Source: a virus
Strand: one strand, 5' to 3'
Virus record (IMG/VR): IMGVR_UViG_3300048904_000075
Location: 1 to 33,775 of that record
DNA length: 33,775 bases
Below, in pieces: positions 24,473 to 30,513 of the stretch. The notes beneath the pieces were generated by a model that was given only the letters and a program-made list of their open reading frames with translations, was not told the DNA's origin and searched no databases. A program made the translations under genes and the position numbers. The stretch's first letter is position 1; each line of letters begins with the position of its first letter.

Positions 24473-24939
24473 TGGCAGCCAAAGATAACACTGTACTCAT
24501 GGAAGGCGTTCGGATCATCTTTCGTAACTTTTCCGGTAAGGAGGGACAGTTTAATCGTGAAGGTGATCGGAACTTTGCTGTCCTTCTTGATCCAGCCACG
24601 GCTACTGCTATGGCTGAAGACAACTGGAATGTGAAGTGGTTAAAACCTCGTGACGAGGAAGAAGAGCAAGACCCTCAGGCATATTTGCCTGTGTCTCTGA
24701 ATTTCAAAGGTCGTCCCCCTCGGATTGTCTTGATCACATCACGTGGTCGAACCAATCTAGATGAGGACTCGGTAGAGATGCTTGACTGGGCTGACATCCT
24801 GAACGTCGACCTCATCGTCAGGCCCTATGAGTGGAACGTGAATGGTAAGACGGGAATCAAGGCCTACCTTCAGAGTATTTACATCACCATCGAAGAAGAC
24901 ACATTGGAGCAGAAGTACTCTGAACTGAACCCAGCCTAA
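24472..24939 (+). CDS. Probable single-strand DNA-binding protein
   Basis: A 155-residue protein whose start overlaps the polymerase stop by one base, so it is made with the replicase. It has an OB-fold-like pattern: VLMEGVRIIFRNFSGKEGQFNREGDRNFAVLLD, then YLPVSLNFKGRPPRIVLITSRG, LDWADILNVDLIVRPYEWNVNGKTGIKAYLQSIYITIEED. Proteins of this kind next to phage polymerases are predicted ssDNA-binding proteins. It lacks the long acidic tail of bacterial SSB, although it ends with an E/D-rich piece (EEDTLEQKYSELNPA). The function is inferred from pattern and location. Confidence 0.6.
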   Translation: MAAKDNTVLMEGVRIIFRNFSGKEGQFNREGDRNFAVLLDPATATAMAEDNWNVKWLKPRDEEEEQDPQAYLPVSLNFKGRPPRIVLITSRGRTNLDEDSVEMLDWADILNVDLIVRPYEWNVNGKTGIKAYLQSIYITIEEDTLEQKYSELNPA

Positions 24940-24957
24940 ACGAAACGAATAGGACGT

Positions 24958-25275
24958 ATGGAAACTACGAGCATCACAACCAAGTATGTCCGTAAGCCAC
25001 TATTCGTAGACGCTGTCCAAGTTACTGAGCAAAATTTCGCTGATATCGCCCGATGGTGCTTTGGGGAGATCGGCAATATTGATGATTCTCCAGTCGACAA
25101 GTCTGCTGATGTGCAGCCTACCAAACAGTATATTCATGTAAGAGTCCACAACCCGAAGAACCCCCGCCAGACAAAGGCTTTTGTAGGGGACTGGATTCTT
25201 TACACCGAGCGTGGTTACAAGGTATACACGACTAAGGCATTTCAGGCCAATTTCGACCCAGTCGAAGAAAGCTAA
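24958..25275 (+). CDS. Conserved actinophage-like small protein
   Basis: A 105-residue protein starting ETTSITTKYVRKPLFVDAVQVTEQNFADIARWCFGEI and ending with YIHVRVHNPKNPRQTKAFVGDWILYTERGYKVYTTKAFQANFDP. This pattern is common among small proteins of actinobacterial phages. It looks like a compact alpha/beta fold; the GDW-hydrophobic-Y-x-x-RGY-K-VY region is the best conserved part. Function is unknown. It follows the ssDNA-binding gene by 18 bases and precedes a structured non-coding gap. Confidence 0.6.
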   Translation: METTSITTKYVRKPLFVDAVQVTEQNFADIARWCFGEIGNIDDSPVDKSADVQPTKQYIHVRVHNPKNPRQTKAFVGDWILYTERGYKVYTTKAFQANFDPVEES

Positions 25276-25405
25276 TCAGAAGCTAGCTCATGGAGCGGGG
25301 CGGTCTGCAGGCCGTGAGGCAAACATGAGAGGGCATGGTAGGTCGTAACTAAGCCGCTTGCACGCACTCGGCTACGCGATGCCCACCTTATTCCTAGAAA
25401 GGACA
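25276..25405 (+). ncRNA. Structured non-coding gap with two stem-loop domains
   Basis: The 132 bases between the 24958 and 25408 genes fold into two closed domains. Domain 1 is CTCATG/CATGAG (25287-25292 with 25324-25329), enclosing CGGTC-TGCA-GGCCG (25301-25314). Domain 2 is GGGCAT/ATGCCC (25331-25336 with 25379-25384), enclosing AGCCG/CGGCT (25352-25356 with 25369-25373). There is no T tract, so it is not a simple terminator, and it ends just before the SD AGAAAGGA of the next gene. It may be a leader that controls the small-protein/lysis genes, or a stable RNA. It is not assigned to a known class. Confidence 0.5.
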
Positions 25406-25407
25406 TT

Positions 25408-25644
25408 ATGGGACACACCGTAGATGCAAAGTGGCGAGATGCCGATGCTGTTGCTTTTGAGACAAGAGTACAAGCTGTAAATGACTGGCTCGAACACACA
25501 GAAGATCTTGTAGAGATGTTCAAAGATGATACAGTAATCGCATCGGAATTGAGAGGTGTGGCTGGAACTTTGCGATCGCGGCGAGATGATTTCGAAACAT
25601 CGGCCCAAAGACTGAGAGCAGATATGAATGGGAAAGTAGAATGA
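25408..25644 (+). CDS. Small helical protein, 78 residues
   Basis: A 78-residue soluble protein that is probably all helix with coiled-coil character: DADAVAFETRVQAVNDWLEHTEDLVEMF, then ELRGVAGTLRSRRDDFETSAQRLRADM. It follows the structured gap and overlaps the next gene by four bases (ATGA). No family is recognised. Sitting just before a candidate holin, it could belong to a lysis operon, but that is only location. Confidence 0.5.
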   Translation: MGHTVDAKWRDADAVAFETRVQAVNDWLEHTEDLVEMFKDDTVIASELRGVAGTLRSRRDDFETSAQRLRADMNGKVE

Positions 25645-25862
25645 TCCCTCTCTGGTTCGTTCTCCTATTTCTATGGTTTTTGGCTGTGGTCTTTACTGAT
25701 GTAAGCATATCCACCATGCTTTGGTTCTTTCTCTTATTCCTTTGGGTAGGCGTAGTGGTACACTATGTCATAATCTATCACGGATGGAAGAAAGAGATAG
25801 CTATCCGACGAGAAGAACGAAAAGAACACTTGGAGAATGGAAATGCCAGTTCGAAAAACTAA
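25641..25862 (+). CDS. Two-span membrane protein, candidate holin
   Basis: A 73-residue protein with two membrane helices: residues 3-22 (PLWFVLLFLWFLAVVFTDVS) and 25-47 (TMLWFFLLFLWVGVVVHYVI). They share the repeat LWF-x-LLFLW. A highly charged tail follows (HGWKKEIAIRREERKEH). Two helices, short length, charged C-terminus, and a place 320 bases before the endolysin are what is expected of a class II holin. No holin family motif is certain. Confidence 0.5.
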   Translation: MIPLWFVLLFLWFLAVVFTDVSISTMLWFFLLFLWVGVVVHYVIIYHGWKKEIAIRREERKEHLENGNASSKN

Positions 25863-25986
25863 GGGCGGTTACAAGTACGGCAATAAGGGAAAGTTGTACA
25901 AGGGTAAGGGGGCCAAGAAGAAAGCTCAGAAACAAGGTAAGGCCATCCAAGCGAGCAAGAGAGCGAGGGCATTAGGACATGACTGA
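25843..25986 (+). CDS. Small basic protein, 47 residues
   Basis: A tiny gene starting at ATG 25843 inside the end of the holin-like gene, preceded by GGAGAATGGA. The product, PVRKTKGGYKYGNKGKLYKGKG followed by AKKKAQKQGKAIQASKRARA, is strongly basic. The KGGYK-G-x-x-GK-Y pattern is common in short phage proteins near endolysins and may bind nucleic acid or other polyanions. It overlaps the acidic 25979 gene by eight bases. The ending GHD is close to that of related proteins. Confidence 0.6.
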   Translation: MPVRKTKGGYKYGNKGKLYKGKGAKKKAQKQGKAIQASKRARALGHD

Positions 25987-26185
25987 GCGACCCGAAGATC
26001 CCGTGACAAAGCCGAATCTTCATCCAGAGGAGCCTGAGAAGCCTGAAGTTCCTGATCAGGAGCCGGAGCCTCCGGAAGAGAGCGGTCCTGAGGTCGATCC
26101 GGCATTGGCTGATGACGACGAGCTGGAGAACGAGCCGGTTCACGTCGATGACCAGGCGCCAACCGATCCGCCGGGAGATGCATGA
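25979..26185 (+). CDS. Acidic proline-rich disordered protein, 68 residues
   Basis: A 68-residue product made mostly of P, E and D (PEEPEKPEVPDQEPEPPEES...DDDELENEP), with almost no hydrophobic residues. It is expected to be disordered. The gene overlaps the basic 47-residue protein before it by eight bases and the endolysin after it by four (ATGA region). No function is assigned. The pairing of a very basic and a very acidic product in neighbouring overlapping genes is notable. Confidence 0.5.
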   Translation: MTERPEDPVTKPNLHPEEPEKPEVPDQEPEPPEESGPEVDPALADDDELENEPVHVDDQAPTDPPGDA

Positions 26186-27228
26186 TGCCAGATTGGGCTT
26201 GCCCTCAACTGAAGCGGCGTCTTGAACAAGGCTGTGAGGGAGGCGATGTAACTGCCGTACAGAGGGCACTATATGTAGCATTACGTGAACGTGGATCTAA
26301 GGGGACGAACGCGAAGAATGGTGCTTATGGGCCAAAGACCATTAAGGACGTAAAAGCGTTCCAGAAGATGGTGGGCATCAACCCCTCAGGAGTGGTAGGC
26401 CTCAACACGCTGACCCGACTCTGGGATCATAGTGGGAAAAACCCCGGGGGAGCATTTGACGACTATGGCGTTCAGCTGTTCTTCCGAAGCAAGATTGGTA
26501 AGCCTACGAAGCTGGATGAGAATGAGATCCAGAAAGGCAAGAAAGGTCCTCACGTCCAAGCATTACAGAGAATGTTGTGGCGTGCTCTAGGCGCTGATAG
26601 CGAAAACACCCGTAGCGGTGAGTACGGTAAGGGCACCGTAGCGGACATGCGCAGGTTCTACAACCGGGCAAACTGGCAGGATCGTAATCCAGAAAAGTGC
26701 ACTAATCAGGACTGGGTGGCATTGTGGGCGTTTGGCGATGATCGGGCTAAGGAATTGGCTCGTAAAGTCATTGCAACGCCTGATGACGTCATTCGCCAGA
26801 AGATCCGATCGTGGGGTGAGTGGTACGTACAGAACCGTAGTCGTATCACATACGCTCAGATCCGGCCCTATCCTAAGACCGGCAAGCTACCGATGCGAAC
26901 CGACTGTAGTGGTTCCAGCACTCACGTGCTATTCATGGCAGGATGCAAAAACGATCCACACCGCCGCGGTTATGATGGTCAGGGCTATACCGGTACCATG
27001 TACACAAATGGAAAGCGAATCGGACTAAGCAATCTCAAAGATCTGCGACCCGGAGACTGTGTCTTTTACGGTAATCAGGGTGGAGGCATCCCCTCTCATG
27101 TGGTTATCGTGATTGGTCCCGGCGACCGCGCACTAAATTTTGGTAGTAATCCTCCGCATTTCGTGAACATTGGTACCTATTGGCGGTCAAACTTGCGTAC
27201 AGATGTAGGCGCTCGGCGCTATTTCTAG
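26182..27228 (+). CDS. Endolysin: two peptidoglycan-binding repeats and NlpC/P60-like catalytic domain
   Basis: A 348-residue cell-wall hydrolase. Residues about 8-82 form a peptidoglycan-binding domain (VTAVQRALYVALRERG...YGPKTIKDVKAFQKMVGINPSGVVGLNTLTRLW), and 115-170 a second one (GPHVQALQRMLWRALG...GTVADMRRFYNR). The C-terminal catalytic domain (about 205-348) has the NlpC/P60 pattern: RTDCSGS with Cys242, SHVVIVIG with His306, and ALNFGSNP as the third polar position. It would cut peptide links in peptidoglycan. There is no signal peptide, so release by a holin is expected. The ATGs at 26182 and 26185 are both possible. Confidence 0.85.
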   Translation: MMPDWACPQLKRRLEQGCEGGDVTAVQRALYVALRERGSKGTNAKNGAYGPKTIKDVKAFQKMVGINPSGVVGLNTLTRLWDHSGKNPGGAFDDYGVQLFFRSKIGKPTKLDENEIQKGKKGPHVQALQRMLWRALGADSENTRSGEYGKGTVADMRRFYNRANWQDRNPEKCTNQDWVALWAFGDDRAKELARKVIATPDDVIRQKIRSWGEWYVQNRSRITYAQIRPYPKTGKLPMRTDCSGSSTHVLFMAGCKNDPHRRGYDGQGYTGTMYTNGKRIGLSNLKDLRPGDCVFYGNQGGGIPSHVVIVIGPGDRALNFGSNPPHFVNIGTYWRSNLRTDVGARRYF

Positions 27229-27238
27229 AGCAAATACT

Positions 27239-27342
27239 CCCCTGGACGCCTGACCCCACTACCCCCCAAGTGTCTAGGGGATAGGGCGGGGAGTGGATCT
27301 GATGGAATGCGGAGCCCACGCCGTCAGAGAAACTCTCCGCCC
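27239..27342 (+). ncRNA. Structured region after the endolysin gene
   Basis: A first stem, CCCCTGGAC/GTCTAGGGG (27239-27247 with 27272-27280, one G-U), is followed by a 10-bp stem GGGCGGGGAG/CTCTCCGCCC (27284-27293 with 27333-27342, one G-U). The second stem encloses GATGG/CCGTC (27301-27305 with 27321-27325). No T tract follows, so it is not a normal intrinsic terminator, but it is stable and ends nine bases before promoter P5. It may protect the endolysin message or be an RNA element of unknown class. Confidence 0.5.
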
Positions 27343-27350
27343 GCCTATAT

Positions 27351-27376
27351 TCCGCAGTGAAAACATCCCTTATAAT
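27351..27376 (+). promoter_or_regulatory. Phage promoter P5 of a five-copy family
   Basis: TCCGCA, GTGAAAACA and TATAAT (27371-27376), with 18 bases from CGCA to the -10. One base of the leading TT is changed to C. It drives the 70-residue protein at 27398. Confidence 0.75.
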
Positions 27377-27393
27377 GAAACCTAGAAAGGGGT
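27365..27393 (+). promoter_or_regulatory. Inverted repeat joining the P5 -10 region to the SD
   Basis: ATCCCTT (27365-27371) can pair with AAGGGGT (27387-27393), with one G-U. The left arm touches the -10 and is before the predicted RNA start (near 27383). The right arm is the SD (AAAGGGG). It has the same design as at P1. Confidence 0.5.
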
Positions 27394-27397
27394 CATT

Positions 27398-27610
27398 GTG
27401 GAAGCAGATATTGAGGAAATCCTCGAGATCACCGCACGTCTGTCAAAAGAGATTGAGAGACGCCAGAAAACAATTAACTATCTACACGGTACGTCCCACG
27501 ACCGTGACGAGAGAGTTAAGTTTGGACTGGCGATCGCTCAGCACGAAGTTGACAACATGCAGGAGCTCGTTGATAAAGCCCTCGAGAGCTGTGTTGTAAC
27601 GTCCCAGTAA
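27398..27610 (+). CDS. Small helical protein, 70 residues
   Basis: A GTG start five bases after AAAGGGG. The 70-residue product is helical and charged (EADIEEILEITARLSKEIERRQKTINYLHG, then FGLAIAQHEVDNMQELVDKALES), probably a coiled-coil hairpin. It is a one-gene unit between promoter P5 and a strong terminator. No family is recognised; a regulator or inhibitor of a host protein is possible but not shown. Confidence 0.55.
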   Translation: MEADIEEILEITARLSKEIERRQKTINYLHGTSHDRDERVKFGLAIAQHEVDNMQELVDKALESCVVTSQ

Positions 27611-27618
27611 AGTTTAAG

Positions 27619-27650
27619 AATCAAAGTCAGTACATCGGCTTTGATTTTTT
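27619..27650 (+). terminator. Terminator after the 70-residue gene
   Basis: AATCAAAG/CTTTGATT (27619-27626 with 27639-27646) followed by TTTT: an 8-bp perfect stem with a 12-base loop. Confidence 0.8.
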
Positions 27651-27668
27651 AAAAATTCGAAAGTAGAT

Positions 27669-28871
27669 ATGGATCTCAGACCTCACCAGCAGAAAGCCCT
27701 AGAAGGAATGGGTGACGGGAAGATTCTCTGGGGCCCCGTAGGCTCTGGGAAATCTCGCGTAGCGGTAGCGTACTACGAAAAGAAGCACTGGGGCCGGGAC
27801 ATCTATGTAATCACCACGGCCAAGAAGCGTGACAGCGTGGACTGGGAAGAGGAATTCGCCCAGATCGTTATCGGTAAGGAGCTGAACGGTACTGCAGGTG
27901 GCGTCCTTACAGTGGACAGTTGGAACAACATCGAAAAGTATAAGGACATAAAGGATGAATTCTTCATATTCGATGAACAACGACTGGTCGGAAGCGGAAA
28001 GTGGGTTAAAGCCTTCCTTAGAATCGCCCGAAATAATCGTTGGGTTCTCCTCAGCGCCACTCCCGGCGATACCTGGATGGACTATATACCAGTATTCGTT
28101 GCCAACGGTTTCTACCCTAACCGGACGCAGTTCAAGCTTGAACACGTGGTCTATGCGCCGTACTCCAAGTTCCCGAAAGTTTCTCGATACCTTAATGAAG
28201 GCAAGCTTAACAAGTATCGTAATCGGATACTCGTGCATATGCCTTATACGAAGCACACGACCAGTCATCCGATAACAACGTTTGTTGGTCACAATGAGCT
28301 TCTACTGCAGAACATTATAAAGAATAGATGGAACATCTATAAGAATCAGCCCATTCGAGACATAGCCGAGCTCTTTCAGGTTATGCGTCAAATTGTCAAT
28401 AGCGATCCGTCGCGTCTCAGGGCAGTAAAGTCGCTTCTGGAAAACCACGACAAGATGGTTATCTTCTACAACTTCAATTATGAGTTGGAGATTCTTCGGA
28501 CGTTAGAAGATGAGATAACCGTGGCAGAATGGAATGGACACAAACACGAAGAAATACCAAAAACCAACAGGTGGGTATATCTTGTTCAATTTGTTGCAGG
28601 ATCGGAGGGGTGGAATTGCACAGAAACAAATACAATTCTATTCTATTCGCTCACCTACTCATACAAAAACTGGCACCAAGCGCACGGTAGAATCGACCGA
28701 ATGAATGTGCCATTTTTGGATCTTTACTATTACACCCTCCGAAGTAAGAGTGTAATTGACACTGCAATTTGGAGGTCTTTGAAGGCCAAAAAAAGCTTCA
28801 ATGTGAGCGGTTTTTCAAAAACGCTCAAAAGTGGCACAGATGAATTTGACGAATTTGCAGGGCTTTTATAG
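27669..28871 (+). CDS. SF2 DNA/RNA helicase
   Basis: A 400-residue superfamily 2 helicase of the compact phage type. It starts RPHQQKAL (Q-motif-like), then Walker A GPVGSGKS (22-29, K28), ITTAKKRDSVDWEEEF (motif Ia region), DEQR as motif II (102-105, in place of DEAH), SAT as motif III (129-131), and in the second RecA-like domain QFVAGSEGWNC (motif V) and QAHGRIDRMN (motif VI, R341/R344). It probably unwinds or remodels DNA during replication or recombination. The start is ATG 27669, with a weak SD. Motif II is unusual but the acidic pair is kept. Confidence 0.8.
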   Translation: MDLRPHQQKALEGMGDGKILWGPVGSGKSRVAVAYYEKKHWGRDIYVITTAKKRDSVDWEEEFAQIVIGKELNGTAGGVLTVDSWNNIEKYKDIKDEFFIFDEQRLVGSGKWVKAFLRIARNNRWVLLSATPGDTWMDYIPVFVANGFYPNRTQFKLEHVVYAPYSKFPKVSRYLNEGKLNKYRNRILVHMPYTKHTTSHPITTFVGHNELLLQNIIKNRWNIYKNQPIRDIAELFQVMRQIVNSDPSRLRAVKSLLENHDKMVIFYNFNYELEILRTLEDEITVAEWNGHKHEEIPKTNRWVYLVQFVAGSEGWNCTETNTILFYSLTYSYKNWHQAHGRIDRMNVPFLDLYYYTLRSKSVIDTAIWRSLKAKKSFNVSGFSKTLKSGTDEFDEFAGLL

Positions 28872-29090
28872 GTTTTAGGGGTGTGCCACTTTCGCTCCTA
28901 AACCTTTCATATATTTACGCACGCGGCTAATTATAAAAGAGTATATAGATATTAAGTAGAAAAAAACTATAAGAGTTTGGCGAGAAGAAGTGGCACACGG
29001 AACACGGGAGTAGAAGACCACGATATCTAATTCACTCCACAAGGCCTCGCAGCTTGCCCAAGGCCAGTTAAAAAAATGAGGGAAATATCT
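28872..29090. other. Non-coding gap with 11-bp inverted repeat around AT-rich DNA
   Basis: GTGTGCCACTT (28881-28891) and AAGTGGCACAC (28988-28998) are perfect complements, and TCGC/GCGA just inside extends the pairing. Between them is a very A/T-rich stretch (about 28920-28975). Beyond 29040 there is a GGCCT/AGGCC hairpin and AAAAAAA before the next gene. No promoter of the five-copy family is present. The mix of a long inverted repeat and easily melted DNA beside helicase genes makes it a candidate replication origin; an RNA hairpin with regulatory function is the alternative. Confidence 0.45.
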
Positions 29091-29585
29091 ATGTCCGAAC
29101 ACTGGAAAACAATAGAGGATTTTCCGAAATACAGCGTAAGCGATCAGGGAAGAATCCGTTTTGAGCGATCTGGGAGGATCTTACAGTGTAATCTAAACCA
29201 ATACGGCCTACTACAAGTGGGGCTGATGCATGAAGGAACCCAGAGGCACCGATCGGTCCCTCTACTGGTGGCTAGAGCTTTTCTTCCTAGTGTTCCTGGT
29301 CCTTTTGATACTCCGATTAATCTGGATGGAGATCGTCATAATAATCGCGTTGAAAACTTGGCTTGGCGTCCTAGGTGGTTCGCCGTAAAATACAACCAAC
29401 AATTTCGACATCCTTACGAGGAGCCGATTGATGATCCGATCATGGATGACAGGACCCACGAGATAAGCCCAAATTCTTTAGAGTGTGCGAAGAGATATGG
29501 TCTTCTCGAGCAGGATCTAGTTCAATCGATTATGGCCCGTACTTACGTTTGGCCAACCTATCAGAGGTTCATCGTCATCGAATAG
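29091..29585 (+). CDS. NUMOD4 / HNH-like protein with altered HNH motif
   Basis: A 164-residue protein. The N-terminal half (WKTIEDFPKYSVSDQGRIRFERSGRILQ) is a NUMOD4-like DNA-binding module, followed by an HNH-type core: HRSVPLLVARAFLP (H53) and PINLDGDRHNNRVENLAW. In true HNH enzymes of this type the second part reads NH-x-DGD, but here it is N77-L78-DGD, so a catalytic histidine is missing. A conserved tail (RPRWFAVKYNQQF...LLEQDLVQSIMARTYVWPTYQ) follows. I choose ATG 29091, with SD GAGGGA. It may be a DNA-binding protein rather than a nuclease. Confidence 0.65.
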   Translation: MSEHWKTIEDFPKYSVSDQGRIRFERSGRILQCNLNQYGLLQVGLMHEGTQRHRSVPLLVARAFLPSVPGPFDTPINLDGDRHNNRVENLAWRPRWFAVKYNQQFRHPYEEPIDDPIMDDRTHEISPNSLECAKRYGLLEQDLVQSIMARTYVWPTYQRFIVIE

Positions 29586-29592
29586 GAGAAGT

Positions 29593-29769
29593 ATGACTCG
29601 ACAGCGAGTATGCAATAAGGTTCGTTACCCAACGCCTGATGCTGCTCGAAGATCAGCACTACGACAAGATCAGATAATGGGTGATATTTATTTCTGTGTG
29701 AGATGTGACGCTTACCATTTGACACACATTCGTTGGAAGCATAAGAGAAGGAGAATGCGTCATGGCTGA
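29593..29769 (+). CDS. Small zinc-finger-like protein, 58 residues
   Basis: A tiny gene with SD AGGAG and an ATG. The product has C7, then C35-x2-C38-x3-H42-x2-H45 (YFCVRCDAYHLTH), which is a likely zinc-binding knuckle, and a very basic C-terminus (RWKHKRRRMRHG). Short proteins with the CxxCxxxHLTH pattern are common in phages of high-GC Gram-positive bacteria and probably bind nucleic acid. It overlaps the next gene by eight bases. Confidence 0.6.
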   Translation: MTRQRVCNKVRYPTPDAARRSALRQDQIMGDIYFCVRCDAYHLTHIRWKHKRRRMRHG

Positions 29770-30031
29770 ATCTGGAAAAGGTAGTGAAGAGCAGACTGCT
29801 ATCATACCGCCTAAAAATGTTGTGAAAAATTATCGAGATCCTATTCCTGGCCGTGGATCAATTGAGCTTCGTCGTACAGCTGGTGGCGTTTATTCGTGGG
29901 TGATTACTATCTGGACCGATGCGATTGTAACAGATAATCATCTGATTGGTATGGTCGATTCAGTGGAAAGAGTAGACCATGAGTTGCAAGAAAGATACCC
30001 GACTTCTCCAACGCCAGACACGACGAAATAG
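29762..30031 (+). CDS. Hypothetical protein, 89 residues
   Basis: An 89-residue product starting inside the end of the zinc-finger-like gene. The first 35 residues are polar and probably flexible. The middle has alternating strands (GSIELRRTAGGVYSWVITIWT) and a C-terminal helix (HLIGMVDSVERVDHELQERY). It resembles small beta-hairpin plus helix proteins of phages, but no function is known. A 95-base gap with an SD follows before the structural gene at 30127. Confidence 0.5.
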   Translation: MAESGKGSEEQTAIIPPKNVVKNYRDPIPGRGSIELRRTAGGVYSWVITIWTDAIVTDNHLIGMVDSVERVDHELQERYPTSPTPDTTK

Positions 30032-30126
30032 ATATTAGATAGCGTCGCGAACGTAGATCATGATAGAAGGAAGAGAAAATCATATCGTTTATTTTTGCGA
30101 AAAGCCCCGAAAACGAAAGGAGGGGA

Positions 30127-30513
30127 ATGGCCGGGCAGCTTAGCATTCAGCCACCAGTACTAGATCTGGCGCTATATGCGGGTGATGGTGTTTCGTTCAA
30201 GCTAATTTGCACTGATGATTCGGTTCCGCCTGAACCGGTAAATCTTGCAGGAGAGATCACAGCGCAGATTCGTCCTAGTCGCGATGAAGCAGCTACAGTG
30301 ACAGCGGAATTCGCAGCCGATCTGACTGGAGCAGACGCAGGCGAAGTCATCCTTTCGTTGACTGGAGCAGATACACAGGCTCTTATGGAAGATCCATCTG
30401 TGACAAAAGGAAAGTTCAACGGAGCTTGGGACGTTCAGTGGATTCCTACTGGTGGTCAACCCCGAACCCTGTGTCAGGGTAAAGTAGAGTGTATCGCTGA
30501 TGTCACCCGATGA
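30127..30513 (+). CDS. Virion protein upstream of the collagen-like fibre
   Basis: A 128-residue protein with a beta-sandwich pattern: [49 protein letters not shown], and [30 protein letters not shown]. Such proteins precede fibre genes in actinophages and probably serve as the base or adaptor of the fibre. The SD AAAGGAGG precedes the ATG. Its last 14 bases overlap the fibre gene, so the two are made together. Confidence 0.6.
   Translation: MAGQLSIQPPVLDLALYAGDGVSFKLICTDDSVPPEPVNLAGEITAQIRPSRDEAATVTAEFAADLTGADAGEVILSLTGADTQALMEDPSVTKGKFNGAWDVQWIPTGGQPRTLCQGKVECIADVTR

Noticed and set aside
14116-26452. Repeated A-run plus CCCCGGGGG sequence near 14116 and 26437, and similar C/G runs at 8530 and 23475
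   Set aside because: Three of the copies are inside coding sequence with normal codon use, and a short match is expected by chance at this length.
28918-28937. CGCA followed by TATAAA as a sixth family promoter
   Set aside because: The spacing is 14 instead of 18 bases and the conserved AAWAC block is missing.
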